Shown piece by piece: positions 1-8,430 of a stretch of 55,902 bases of DNA; the first letter of the stretch is position 1, and each line of letters opens with the position of its first letter. Position numbers and translations under genes: made by a program. The notes beneath the pieces are model-generated. The model was not told the DNA's origin. It ran no database searches and worked only from the letters and a program-made list of their open reading frames with translations. This DNA comes from Clostridiales bacterium (lineage in GTDB: Bacteria; Bacillota; Clostridia; Christensenellales; Aristaeellaceae): the NCBI GenBank assembly GCA_012729115.1, contig JAAYDR010000083.1, forward strand, positions 1 to 55,902, written 5' to 3'.

Positions 1-990
1 CGGGTATCGCAGCGGGGCTTCTACGTGGACGTTCAGAATGAGCGCCCGATGTTCCAGAGCGAATACACCTACGTCACGGGCGGGTACGGCGCGAACAGTA
101 CCACGTCTTTGGTACAGGCCGTCGAGCAGGCGGGCCAAAAGCACGAGTACTGGTACGACAAGCGGGGGAACATCGTCAAGGAAGGCTGGCAGGGTCCGGC
201 GATTGTGGACGGGCTGAACCTGAGCTACCTGAACTCCGACGGGCAGCCCTGGAGCATGGCCTTTGGCGGGCAGTCTTTGAGCCTGGATGTCGCGAGTCTG
301 GGAGCCAGGTATGATACCACCTATGCCTATGACGCCCTGGGGCAGCTGATCCGGGTGGACGACCAGCGGGAGGGGGCCACCTGGACGTATTCCTATGACC
401 AGGGCGGCAACATCCTGGAGAAGAAGCGGTATGGGTATACCACTGCGGCAGACCTGAGCGAGTCGGGGCTGCTGGAAACCATCCCGTACACCTACGACAC
501 CACCTGGAAGGACAAGCTGGCGGTGTATGACGACAAGCCCATTACCTATGACGAAATCGGCAACCCCCTTCCCTCTGTCGGCAAGCCCATCACCTATGAC
601 GAAATTGGTAATCCCCTGAGCTATGACGGCTGGGCGTACAAATGGAAGGCTGGGCGGATGCTCCATAGCATGGAAAACGACAGCATCAACGCCCAATTCA
701 CCTACGACCATACCGGGCTTAGGGCGAAGAAGAGCGTGGGCGGTGCGAACGGCGTGCACACCCTGTACACCCTGAACGGGAAGAAGATTACTCACATCCG
801 AAAGGGGCCGAACAACGCAAGCGATCCGGACGCTACCCAGATGCACTTCTTCTACGACGCCCAGGGCAGACCCGCCATTGTACGGTACAACGGCGCCGAC
901 TATGCCTACCTTCACAATTTGCAAGGGGATGTAACCGGAATTGTAGACATGGACGGTACCCTGGTAGTACAATATGGATATGATGCCTGA
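1..990 (+). CDS. Rhs/YD-repeat polymorphic toxin, core region (5' end outside window; ends at in-frame TGA)
   Basis: The reading frame is open from base 1, so the true start lies upstream. The protein carries repeated YD motifs (YDALGQLIRVD, FTYDHTGLRAKKS) and the start of the conserved Rhs core, FFYDAQGRPAIVRYNG then YLHNLQGDVTGIVD. Rhs cores form a beta-cage shell that encloses a variable C-terminal toxin, usually exported for contact-dependent killing; this is family knowledge. The frame stops at TGA 988-990, just where the core normally continues Tyr-Asp-Ala-Trp-Gly-Lys-Pro. The same frame goes on as GKPVATEGS into the next listed gene. It contains a 16-residue tandem duplication (KPITYDEIGNPL twice). 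I read it as one Rhs gene broken by a nonsense change; a sequencing error or readthrough remain possible. Confidence 0.85.
   Translation, partial: RVSQRGFYVDVQNERPMFQSEYTYVTGGYGANSTTSLVQAVEQAGQKHEYWYDKRGNIVKEGWQGPAIVDGLNLSYLNSDGQPWSMAFGGQSLSLDVASLGARYDTTYAYDALGQLIRVDDQREGATWTYSYDQGGNILEKKRYGYTTAADLSESGLLETIPYTYDTTWKDKLAVYDDKPITYDEIGNPLPSVGKPITYDEIGNPLSYDGWAYKWKAGRMLHSMENDSINAQFTYDHTGLRAKKSVGGANGVHTLYTLNGKKITHIRKGPNNASDPDATQMHFFYDAQGRPAIVRYNGADYAYLHNLQGDVTGIVDMDGTLVVQYGYDA
535..618 (+). repeat. In-frame tandem duplication inside the Rhs core
   Basis: Bases 535-570 and 583-618 encode the same 12 residues (KPITYDEIGNPL), 48 bases apart and separated by PSVG. The copies differ only at a few synonymous bases, so the duplication is not brand new. 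Rhs proteins normally carry one such motif at this point, so this is an added YD-type repeat that keeps the frame. Confidence 0.8.
988..990 (+). other. In-frame TGA replacing a conserved Trp codon in the Rhs core
   Basis: Codons read Tyr-Gly-Tyr-Asp-Ala-TGA-Gly-Lys-Pro-Val. In Rhs cores the residue after Asp-Ala is usually Trp, so a single TGG-to-TGA change explains the stop. The downstream part stays in the same frame without any indel. TGA serves as the normal stop elsewhere in the window, for example at the end of gdhA and in the ATGA gene junctions, which argues against a recoded genome. Confidence 0.85.
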
Positions 991-1017
991 GGTAAGCCCG
1001 TCGCAACCGAAGGAAGC

Positions 1018-1773
1018 ATGGCGGAGACGCTGGGGTATGATAATCCGTTCAGGTATAGGGGATATGAGTGGGACGAAGAGACGGGGCTGTATTACCTTAG
1101 GAACAGGTATTACAATCCTGAGTGGGGACGGTTTATCAATGCGGATGTGGTGTTGGAGAAATTTCAGCTTCTTGGCGTCAATCTGTATTGCTATTGCAGG
1201 AATTCTCCGGTGATTCATACAGATTCCAGTGGCATGCGCCCTGCAGATGAGGATGAAGCGAGAGAGTACTTTATAATAAAGGCTATAAAAAGAATGACAT
1301 CCGCAGCCGCGTTAAGGAAATATGTATCTCGATGTGCGCTTGCGCAACTAGCTGCCAATGCAAAGGAGGCAAAAAAACATGTCCTAGCCCCTACTGATCC
1401 GGGTAATAAAAATATCGGTGAAGATTTTCTTGACAAACTATGGAACAGTGACGATCAGGTTGTGTGGTTTATGTTGATGGTTGCCCCCGAAATGCCTTGG
1501 GATTACAAGTTCAAAGGCTCCCGTCCAGTGTGGGCAGTCATAGATGAATTTGAGGTGGCCGGAAGGACAGTTGATCTTCATGAGTATGGAAACATTAACT
1601 TTGGTTTTGTCGGAAGTGCCCAGGGCTGGACACTGTTTGAGTTAGTTACAGGTAGCGCAGCAGTAGCATTGGTCACAAAAGGTGACTTATCCGCTGGTGG
1701 CCTGGATGGCGCGGGAGACCAGGAATTGATACAATGGGGTTACGATCTGTATAATCAAATGATGGGAAAATAG
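1018..1773 (+). CDS. C-terminal end of the Rhs protein with Ntox44-like toxin tip (severed from its core by TGA)
   Basis: The same frame as the upstream Rhs gene resumes after the TGA. Met 1018 is an internal codon of the full protein. Residues 1-50 hold the hyperconserved Rhs core end (NPFRYRGYEWDEETGLYYL, then PEWGRFINAD). After residue about 70 the sequence is unique to this tip: MPWDYKF near the middle, EYGNINFGFVGSAQG, then DQELIQWGYDLYNQMM. This pattern resembles the Ntox44 (bacterial toxin 44) family of polymorphic toxins, recalled from memory. The tip is visibly AT-richer than the core, as expected for an exchangeable module. No good ribosome binding site precedes Met 1018, so the fragment is probably not translated alone. 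A stop between cage and tip would disarm the toxin. Confidence 0.7.
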   Translation: MAETLGYDNPFRYRGYEWDEETGLYYLRNRYYNPEWGRFINADVVLEKFQLLGVNLYCYCRNSPVIHTDSSGMRPADEDEAREYFIIKAIKRMTSAAALRKYVSRCALAQLAANAKEAKKHVLAPTDPGNKNIGEDFLDKLWNSDDQVVWFMLMVAPEMPWDYKFKGSRPVWAVIDEFEVAGRTVDLHEYGNINFGFVGSAQGWTLFELVTGSAAVALVTKGDLSAGGLDGAGDQELIQWGYDLYNQMMGK

Positions 1774-1784
1774 GAGGGCAGCTA

Positions 1785-2366
1785 ATGAAGCTACTTTTTC
1801 GCAGGGTTGTACTGCTAGTTGTTATAATTCTTATGATTGGCGCTTGCGCGAATGCAACGACGGCTGGGCAGGAGGAATCATCGCCGGAGCACCAAGCACT
1901 GTTCGATCGTATGCGTTTATTGAATTCCGAAAGGATGATCCAGGCTGAGAACCAATTTTTCGAAAACCGGGAGGCTTATACAAAAAGCGCGGATGCGCTT
2001 AGAGAGATTACAGCTGTCTTGATTACGTATGAGTCAGAGCCCTCTGCCGCCATAGCTGCCGCCTATCCGATATTGCGCAAGCTTGAAACCGTAAACGGAA
2101 GGCAATTGTACGTTCTTTGTAAAAAAGAATTATCACAAGAGCAAATGGCGCTGCTTCGGGAGTCGGGAACAGTGGATCTGTTTTCGAAAGCCGGTTGCTG
2201 GGAGATAGATCTTGTTGAGGATGGTATCATTTATTGGTGGGAGCCCGCTTTATTTTTCGGTGGCGGTATCATCTACACCAAAAATCGTGATGGCCTCGAA
2301 AGCAAGTATGATATTCAAAAGGAATTGGATGACAACTGGGTTACGTTTTTGTATCCGAATATCTAA
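1785..2366 (+). CDS. Small lipoprotein, candidate immunity protein
   Basis: This 193-residue protein begins with a short basic stretch and a hydrophobic segment (residues 8-20) ending in a lipobox, Ile18-Gly-Ala-Cys21, so it is predicted to be lipid-anchored outside the membrane. The mature part is acidic and mixed alpha/beta in appearance; I recognise no family. It starts 12 bases after the toxin tip with AGGAGG six bases before its ATG, and it shares the tip's AT-rich composition. In polymorphic toxin loci the gene directly behind the toxin is usually the immunity gene, which is the reason for the suggested role. A lipoprotein immunity would act at the cell surface. An unrelated cargo lipoprotein is the main alternative. 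Confidence 0.6.
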   Translation: MKLLFRRVVLLVVIILMIGACANATTAGQEESSPEHQALFDRMRLLNSERMIQAENQFFENREAYTKSADALREITAVLITYESEPSAAIAAAYPILRKLETVNGRQLYVLCKKELSQEQMALLRESGTVDLFSKAGCWEIDLVEDGIIYWWEPALFFGGGIIYTKNRDGLESKYDIQKELDDNWVTFLYPNI

Positions 2367-2397
2367 GTGTTGCAAACTATCTCTTACTGGGGCAAGG

Positions 2398-2436
2398 GGC
2401 TGTAGCAAAACACAAAACTTGCTACAGCCTCTTTTT
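2398..2436 (+). terminator. Rho-independent terminator after the lipoprotein gene
   Basis: A perfect 11-base inverted repeat, GGCTGTAGCAA (2398-2408) and TTGCTACAGCC (2419-2429), is followed by TCTTTTTG. It closes the toxin/lipoprotein unit. Confidence 0.9.
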
Positions 2437-2494
2437 GCATGTTACTCAATCTCCTCCGTAAAACGCCAGACAATGCGTATTTTCTGCTGATAAG

Positions 2495-2880
2495 GTGTGC
2501 CGGGTGGGCAGCTCTCTGCGGTTTACCTGCACCCTGAACCTGCCCCAGGAGGCCACGATCCGCTACCGGGTGCTGGCGGGGGAGGGCAGCGGCACGGCCT
2601 GGTTTGACCGGGCGCAGCTGGAGAGTGGAGCTTTGGCTAACCGGCACAACCTGCTGCGGAATGCCAACTTCACGGTGCTGCCGCTGTCTCCGGCGGTTAC
2701 GATTCCGGAAGATGAGCTTCGGCCGGCTGATCTGCTGACAGGATGGCTGATTGGCGAAGGCAGCGAGCACGTGATCCCGGAGAAAAAGAAGAACGAAGAG
2801 GAAGAGGAGGAAACTACTGAGGAGCTGGACGCTCTTCAATCGTAGACATGCACGGTACCCCGATGGTACAATACGGATAG
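2495..2880 (+). pseudogene. Decayed Rhs/YD-repeat gene remnant
   Basis: Frame 2495-2845 encodes a fragment like the carbohydrate-binding-like modules of large clostridial Rhs proteins: GSGTAWFDRAQLESGALANR, then HNLLRNANFTVLP. It runs into a lysine/glutamate-rich tail. In a different frame, bases 2839-2880 encode IVDMHGTPMVQYG and a stop. This copies the intact core motif IVDMDGTLVVQYG at 940-978, with clear nucleotide identity. There is no start, core or toxin domain, so it is a relic of a displaced or duplicated Rhs gene. Bases 2881-2933 hold nothing I recognise. Confidence 0.65.
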
Positions 2881-2933
2881 CATAGCCGGTGCGTTGTGGA
2901 CTATGAGCTATACTGCCCCCAAAGTCAACACAG

Positions 2934-2981
2934 AAAAAAGGGGAGAGCTAGGGGAAGAGCTAATGTAAGCCCCTTCCCCTT
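2934..2981 (-). terminator. Terminator of the PlsC-like acyltransferase gene
   Basis: Read on the minus strand, AAGGGGA-type arms (2975-2981 and 2938-2944), with an alternative inner pair AGGGGAAG/CTTCCCCT (2950-2957 and 2973-2980), are followed by a run of T (A at 2934-2939 on the plus strand). It lies about 40 bases after the acyltransferase stop. Confidence 0.7.
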
Positions 2982-3021
2982 CAGATTTGCATCCACGGCT
3001 TGCCGTTGTTTGGTGATTCAC

Positions 3022-3732
3022 CTACATCAGGGCCGCAGGCCTCGCCTGATGTTCCTCCCGTTCCATGCTCCCAGGTTGAATCCCGGCGCGGAGAACCTCC
3101 AAAATGCGGGGGGCCTGCTCAGCCAGGCTTACTTCCGGATCATAAGCTACGGGGGCCGCCACACGGAAAACCCGTTTCTTGTAGTCAATATGCACCGGGT
3201 AGAATTTCAGCCTGAGGCCAAGCTGCTGATAGGCCATGGGGGCAATCTGTAAAAAACCGGAATTCAGCTTGGGGCTGTGGGACTGGAAGCCGTCAGGCTG
3301 CTCAGGGAAGATCACCAGATGGCCGCCATGCCTCAGGTACTGGATGCTCTTGCGGAAGGTTTTAATGACCCGCATGTCGTGATACACCGGCACGCCGGGC
3401 ACACTGCGCAGTACAGGGGGAATGATTGCCGCCGCAATGTAGGGCAATGTGCGGGTCAGCACAGGCTCCCAAAAGCAGCCCGGCTTCCACCAGTAATCCT
3501 GGCGTACATAAGCGGGTACTTCTTTGGCGTTCATCATCCCCGCGTTCATCCAGGGGTGGAGTTTCTCCCGCATGGGGAAGTGTACGCAAATTTCCAGGGG
3601 ACCAAAGGCCCCGGCGTGGTTGGGGCAAAAAACGGCCGGTTCGCCGTCAAATTCGGTTTCCCACACCGTGGCCATATCCCGGGTGGTGTGGCGCAGAACA
3701 AAAGAAATAAAACGGTACAGCCTGTGGGCCAT
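3022..3732 (-). CDS. PlsC-like lysophospholipid acyltransferase family protein with altered catalytic motif
   Basis: The 236-residue protein has the layout of glycerolphosphate acyltransferases: motif I at CPNHAGAFGPLE (His39), a basic motif near VPVYHDMR (114-121), and a motif III-like LVIFPEQPDGF (139-149). Family members transfer acyl chains to lysophosphatidate in phospholipid synthesis at the inner membrane face. Here the invariant aspartate of HX4D is replaced by Gly44, and motif III reads FPEQPDG rather than FPEGTRS, so standard chemistry is doubtful. The start ATG has AAAGGAG six bases upstream. It stands alone: a terminator-like hairpin separates it from the upstream L,D-transpeptidase gene. 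It may act on another substrate, or bind lipid without catalysis. Confidence 0.7.
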   Translation of the reverse strand: MAHRLYRFISFVLRHTTRDMATVWETEFDGEPAVFCPNHAGAFGPLEICVHFPMREKLHPWMNAGMMNAKEVPAYVRQDYWWKPGCFWEPVLTRTLPYIAAAIIPPVLRSVPGVPVYHDMRVIKTFRKSIQYLRHGGHLVIFPEQPDGFQSHSPKLNSGFLQIAPMAYQQLGLRLKFYPVHIDYKKRVFRVAAPVAYDPEVSLAEQAPRILEVLRAGIQPGSMEREEHQARPAALM

Positions 3733-3770
3733 GAAGTTCTCCTTTGCTGCCGCCCTTTCAATGATTGCGG

Positions 3771-3805
3771 AATGAAAGAACGGATGCCGGGCGTCACATC
3801 CGTTC
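3771..3805 (-). terminator. Probable terminator of the L,D-transpeptidase operon
   Basis: A 9-base perfect inverted repeat, GAACGGATG (3778-3786) and CATCCGTTC (3797-3805), is followed on the minus strand by TTTCATT. The short T run makes it a moderate call. Confidence 0.6.
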
Positions 3806-3836
3806 CGTTATCGCATGGATGGAGGGAGATGTCCAG

Positions 3837-5029
3837 CTATGAGGCCGGAATAATGACGATCTCCACGGGATGCTCCACGGCCCCGCCTGCGTCCTCCTTG
3901 GGCCCGTCCTCCTGGGCAAAGGCATCAACCGTCCAGGGATCCGGTTCGAAGCCGCGCGCTTTGTTAAACTGATCGATCCAGCTTCTGGGCCGTACAGGCA
4001 CGCAGTAGGGGCAGGGCTCCAGTTTGCTGAAGGGCTTCTCCCCCATCTGGGAGTACAAAAAGCCGGTAAGAGGCAGGTACGACTTGCGAACTCCGCTGCA
4101 ATCCTCTACGGCGTGGTAATACTGGCCGCCCTTGGTGTTGTAGAAAAGCTGGGTATTGGGATCCGGATAGGGATAGGCCCTGCCGTCGTCGTCCCAGATC
4201 ACCACCTTGGTGTACTTCTTCAGATTGTCCCATAGCCAGCTTTGACACAGCCCTTGGGCATTGGGAAGGCGGGCCACCCTGATGCAGCCGTGGCTGGCCT
4301 TTTGACCCAGCAGGGCTTCAAACTTGCTGTAACGTTTGGTACCGTCCCCCAGCAGCGTATAGGGAACCTCGTGGAACAGGTCCCCGTTGTTGAAGCGCAG
4401 GGCTTTGGCGCACACGAGGCCTTCATTGTCAAAGTCCCCCACCCAGCTGCTGATCAAATACTCCCCGGAGGCGGTTTCGTTGAAGGGTTCATCATCATTG
4501 GGAAGGCCCGTGGAGACGCCGCAATCGCTGAACAGCTGCCCATCCTTGAATACATACATCCGCTGGGTCAGTTTGTCCACGATGATGCCGTAGGTGGGAT
4601 GGGGGGTAACTGTTTTCAGCAGCTTTGTTTTCACATAGCCCTGGATCAGGCGGTCATAGCAGTCCAGCCCCTCAATCAGCGTCCATCCCCCCTCGTCCTT
4701 GCCCAGCACATGGACGGCGGCGGTTGTGCCGGCGATAAAGCCGCCGTAGGGATCGTTGTTTACTTTTTTTCCGCCGGGCTCAGTGAGGGGGTAGACCACC
4801 TCCCGCTCTCCCACATCCAGGACCGTGATGGGACGCTGCAGCAGTTCCCAACAGGCAGCAGTATCGGTAATGTCATAGGCATATCCCTGGCCAAACCATC
4901 CCTCGCCCGAATCGAAACCCTCCAGCCATCCGGCCAGGGTCTTGGTCTTGGCTTGGGCAGAAATCCAGGGACCTGAAGCCAGCAACAAGGCTGCAAAAAG
5001 GCAGCTTGCCAACCGTTTCAGTGCTTTGG

Positions 5030-5033
<4 letters not shown>
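3837..5033 (-). CDS. Secreted L,D-transpeptidase (YkuD domain)
   Basis: A 398-residue exported protein. Residues 1-28 form a signal peptide (basic start, hydrophobic core CLFAALLLASG, cleavage near AQA). The YkuD catalytic motif is at KASHGCIRVARLPNA with nucleophile Cys250, partnered by His221 and His248. These enzymes make 3-3 cross-links in peptidoglycan or attach proteins to it. The C-terminal 130 residues, with Cys pairs in EDCSGVRKSY and EPCPYCVPV, look like a separate small domain of unknown role. The start is TTG, overlapping the acyl-CoA synthetase stop in a TTGA junction with GGGAGAG upstream; no ATG is available before the signal peptide. The overlap implies translational coupling with the synthetase. 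Confidence 0.85.
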
Positions 5034-6735
<1,702 letters not shown>

Positions 6736-6739
<4 letters not shown>

Positions 6740-7314
6740 GCTTTGGTTCCCTCCTTCATCACCACCGCGATAAAGCGGCAATCTCCGTCGACGGCATACA
6801 TGGCGTGGGGCAGGGAACTGTCATAGTAGATGCTGTCTCCCGGCTGCAAATACAGGTCGCTGCCGCCCAGCTCGATTTTCAGCGTCCCCTCCAGTACATA
6901 GTCAAACTCCTGGCCTTCATGGCTATGCGCCTGCTTGGCCGCGCCAGGTTCGTCCTGGCGGACGGTGACGATAAAGGGCTCGGCGAGTTTGTCCCGGAAG
7001 TTGTAGGCCAGATGATGATACTGGTACTGCCTGCGGCGGTGGAACTCCAGGCCCTGGCCGGCCCGGGTCAGCACGTAGCCCTGGAGCTTCGGGCTTTCGC
7101 CGGTAAGGAGGTCGCTGATGTCCACGCCCAATGCTTCGGCTATGTTGAACAGGTGGGAGAAGGAGAAGTCGCGGGTGCCTGTCTCATACGCCTCATACTC
7201 AGCCGGATCAATGCCCGTTTTCTCCGCGACTTCCTGGGCGCTCAGACCGATAATGTCCCGCAGATCCCTGATTCGCATCGCAATTAACTGGAGCGGTTGT
7301 TCATGGGTAGGCAT
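6736..7314 (-). CDS. XRE-family regulator with C-terminal cupin sensor
   Basis: A 192-residue protein with an N-terminal helix-turn-helix (IRDLRDIIGLSAQEVAEKTG, then a second half ending LLTGE) and a C-terminal cupin barrel (HSHEGQEFDYVLEG, then LQPGDSIYYDSSLPHAM). Such proteins bind a small ligand or metal in the cupin and control a neighbouring operon. It is the first gene behind the promoter at 7378-7407, and its stop overlaps the acyl-CoA synthetase start, so it probably regulates itself and the synthetase. I chose ATG 7314 because AAGGAGG sits nine bases upstream; an ATG 45 bases earlier has no such site. The inverted repeat at 7342-7368 is a plausible binding site. Confidence 0.9.
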
Positions 7315-7341
7315 CTGGCAAAACCTCCTTGTGAAAATATG

Positions 7342-7368
7342 CCCTTTTGGGAAAGCCACCCAAAAGGG
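7342..7368. promoter_or_regulatory. Inverted repeat, candidate operator of the XRE-cupin operon
   Basis: CCCTTTTGGG (7342-7351) and CCCAAAAGGG (7359-7368) form a perfect 10-base inverted repeat with a 7-base spacer. It lies between the -10 box and the ribosome binding site of the XRE-cupin gene. There is no T run on either side, so a terminator is unlikely. Confidence 0.6.
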
Positions 7369-7377
7369 GATTAAACC

Positions 7378-7407
7378 AGAATATCATTTTGCTAAAGAGC
7401 CTGTCAA
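7378..7407 (-). promoter_or_regulatory. Promoter of the XRE-cupin / acyl-CoA synthetase / L,D-transpeptidase operon
   Basis: On the minus strand TTGACA (7402-7407) is followed after 18 bases by TATTCT (7378-7383). The -35 box matches consensus fully. It sits just upstream of the inverted repeat and after the dipeptidase stop, so the three-gene set can be expressed on its own. Confidence 0.75.
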
Positions 7408-7414
7408 GAATGGG

Positions 7415-8377
7415 TCAGCAAGAAACGGGGAAAGAACAAGCCTGGCAGAAAGGCCCTTGTGTGGCGGCGGCGGTGATCCGGGTCAGGTAGGCGGCAAAGT
7501 TTTCCCCGGCAATGGCCCGCACCAAAGGCTCGTCAAAGCCCCGCTTTCGCATTTGCGCGAACAGGTTGGGGAGTTCCCCGGCATGGGCCAGGCCTTCGGG
7601 CCAGATCTCGATCCCGTCAAAATCCGAGCCAAGGCCCACGTGCCCCTGGCCCCCCAGTTCACACAGATGGACCATGTGGTCCACCACCGTGTCCAGGGTG
7701 GCCTTTCCGGAGGGATCCAGAAAGGGAGGATAAAAGGCGATTCCCACATAGCCTCCCGCGGAAAAAACTGCCCTTAGCTGCTCATCCGTCAGGTTGCGGG
7801 GATGGGGGCAGAGGGCATGGGCGCAGCTATGGGAGGCCATGGGGGGCGGGCCGCCCAAAGACAGCACATCCTCTACGCCCTGGGCGCTCATGTGGGACAC
7901 ATCCACCGCCATGCCCAGGGCGTGCATCCGGCCTGCCACCTTTTTCCCCTGCGGGGTCAGGCCGGGCGAGGAACCTTTCACAGCCGGGTAGGCCAGTTCA
8001 TTCACATTGTTCCACACCAGAGCCGCGGCCCGTACACCAAGGGAGGCATAATGCTCCACGGTGTGAATGCCCCCGTGGAATACCTCTCCCCCCTCGACGG
8101 TGAGCAGGATATTGGCCTCGCCGGGGAGAGCGTCCTCCAGGCGGGCGATCTGCCGGAAGCCTTCTCCCTTGAGGACTTCCAGCATTTGCAGCTCCCGGAA
8201 AATCAGATCCGGCTCATCCGCAAGCCCTGAGTTTCCTGTAAAAAGCGCCAACGCCTGCACGCGCACGTCATCGGTGCCAAGCAGGCGTTCTCTGGTGATA
8301 TGAAAGGGCAGGGCGGCATCCCGGCTGGGGTCTTGCATGGCCCAGAGGGTATCGGCATGGGTGTCGCAAATCAGCAT
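7415..8377 (-). CDS. Membrane dipeptidase-type zinc dipeptidase (peptidase M19)
   Basis: A 320-residue M19 dipeptidase. Metal ligands are visible at DTHADTL near the N-terminus, LTVEGGE, VDVSHMS, MASHS and GSDFDGIE. The family hydrolyses dipeptides, including D-amino-acid dipeptides, and some members act in small-molecule side paths. No signal peptide is present, so it is cytoplasmic here. AAGGAGA precedes ATG 8377. It follows the GuaA-like gene by 53 bases, and a 15-base GC palindrome (8392-8406) lies just before its ribosome binding site; this could form a small hairpin in the leader. It is probably the last gene of the pgsA unit. Confidence 0.9.
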   Translation of the reverse strand: MLICDTHADTLWAMQDPSRDAALPFHITRERLLGTDDVRVQALALFTGNSGLADEPDLIFRELQMLEVLKGEGFRQIARLEDALPGEANILLTVEGGEVFHGGIHTVEHYASLGVRAAALVWNNVNELAYPAVKGSSPGLTPQGKKVAGRMHALGMAVDVSHMSAQGVEDVLSLGGPPPMASHSCAHALCPHPRNLTDEQLRAVFSAGGYVGIAFYPPFLDPSGKATLDTVVDHMVHLCELGGQGHVGLGSDFDGIEIWPEGLAHAGELPNLFAQMRKRGFDEPLVRAIAGENFAAYLTRITAAATQGPFCQACSFPVSC

Positions 8378-8430
8378 GAATATCTCCTTGGGGCGGCCTG
8401 GCCGCCATGGCCTTTTGGGATCCTCCCAGT

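Noticed and set aside
988-990. Genome-wide recoding of TGA as an amino acid
   Set aside because: TGA ends several well-defined genes here (gdhA, gcvPA, the MATE transporter), so it is a normal stop.
2896-3252. Plus-strand open frame between the Rhs remnant and the acyltransferase gene
   Set aside because: Most of it is antisense to the acyltransferase coding end, and the first part overlaps that gene's terminator.
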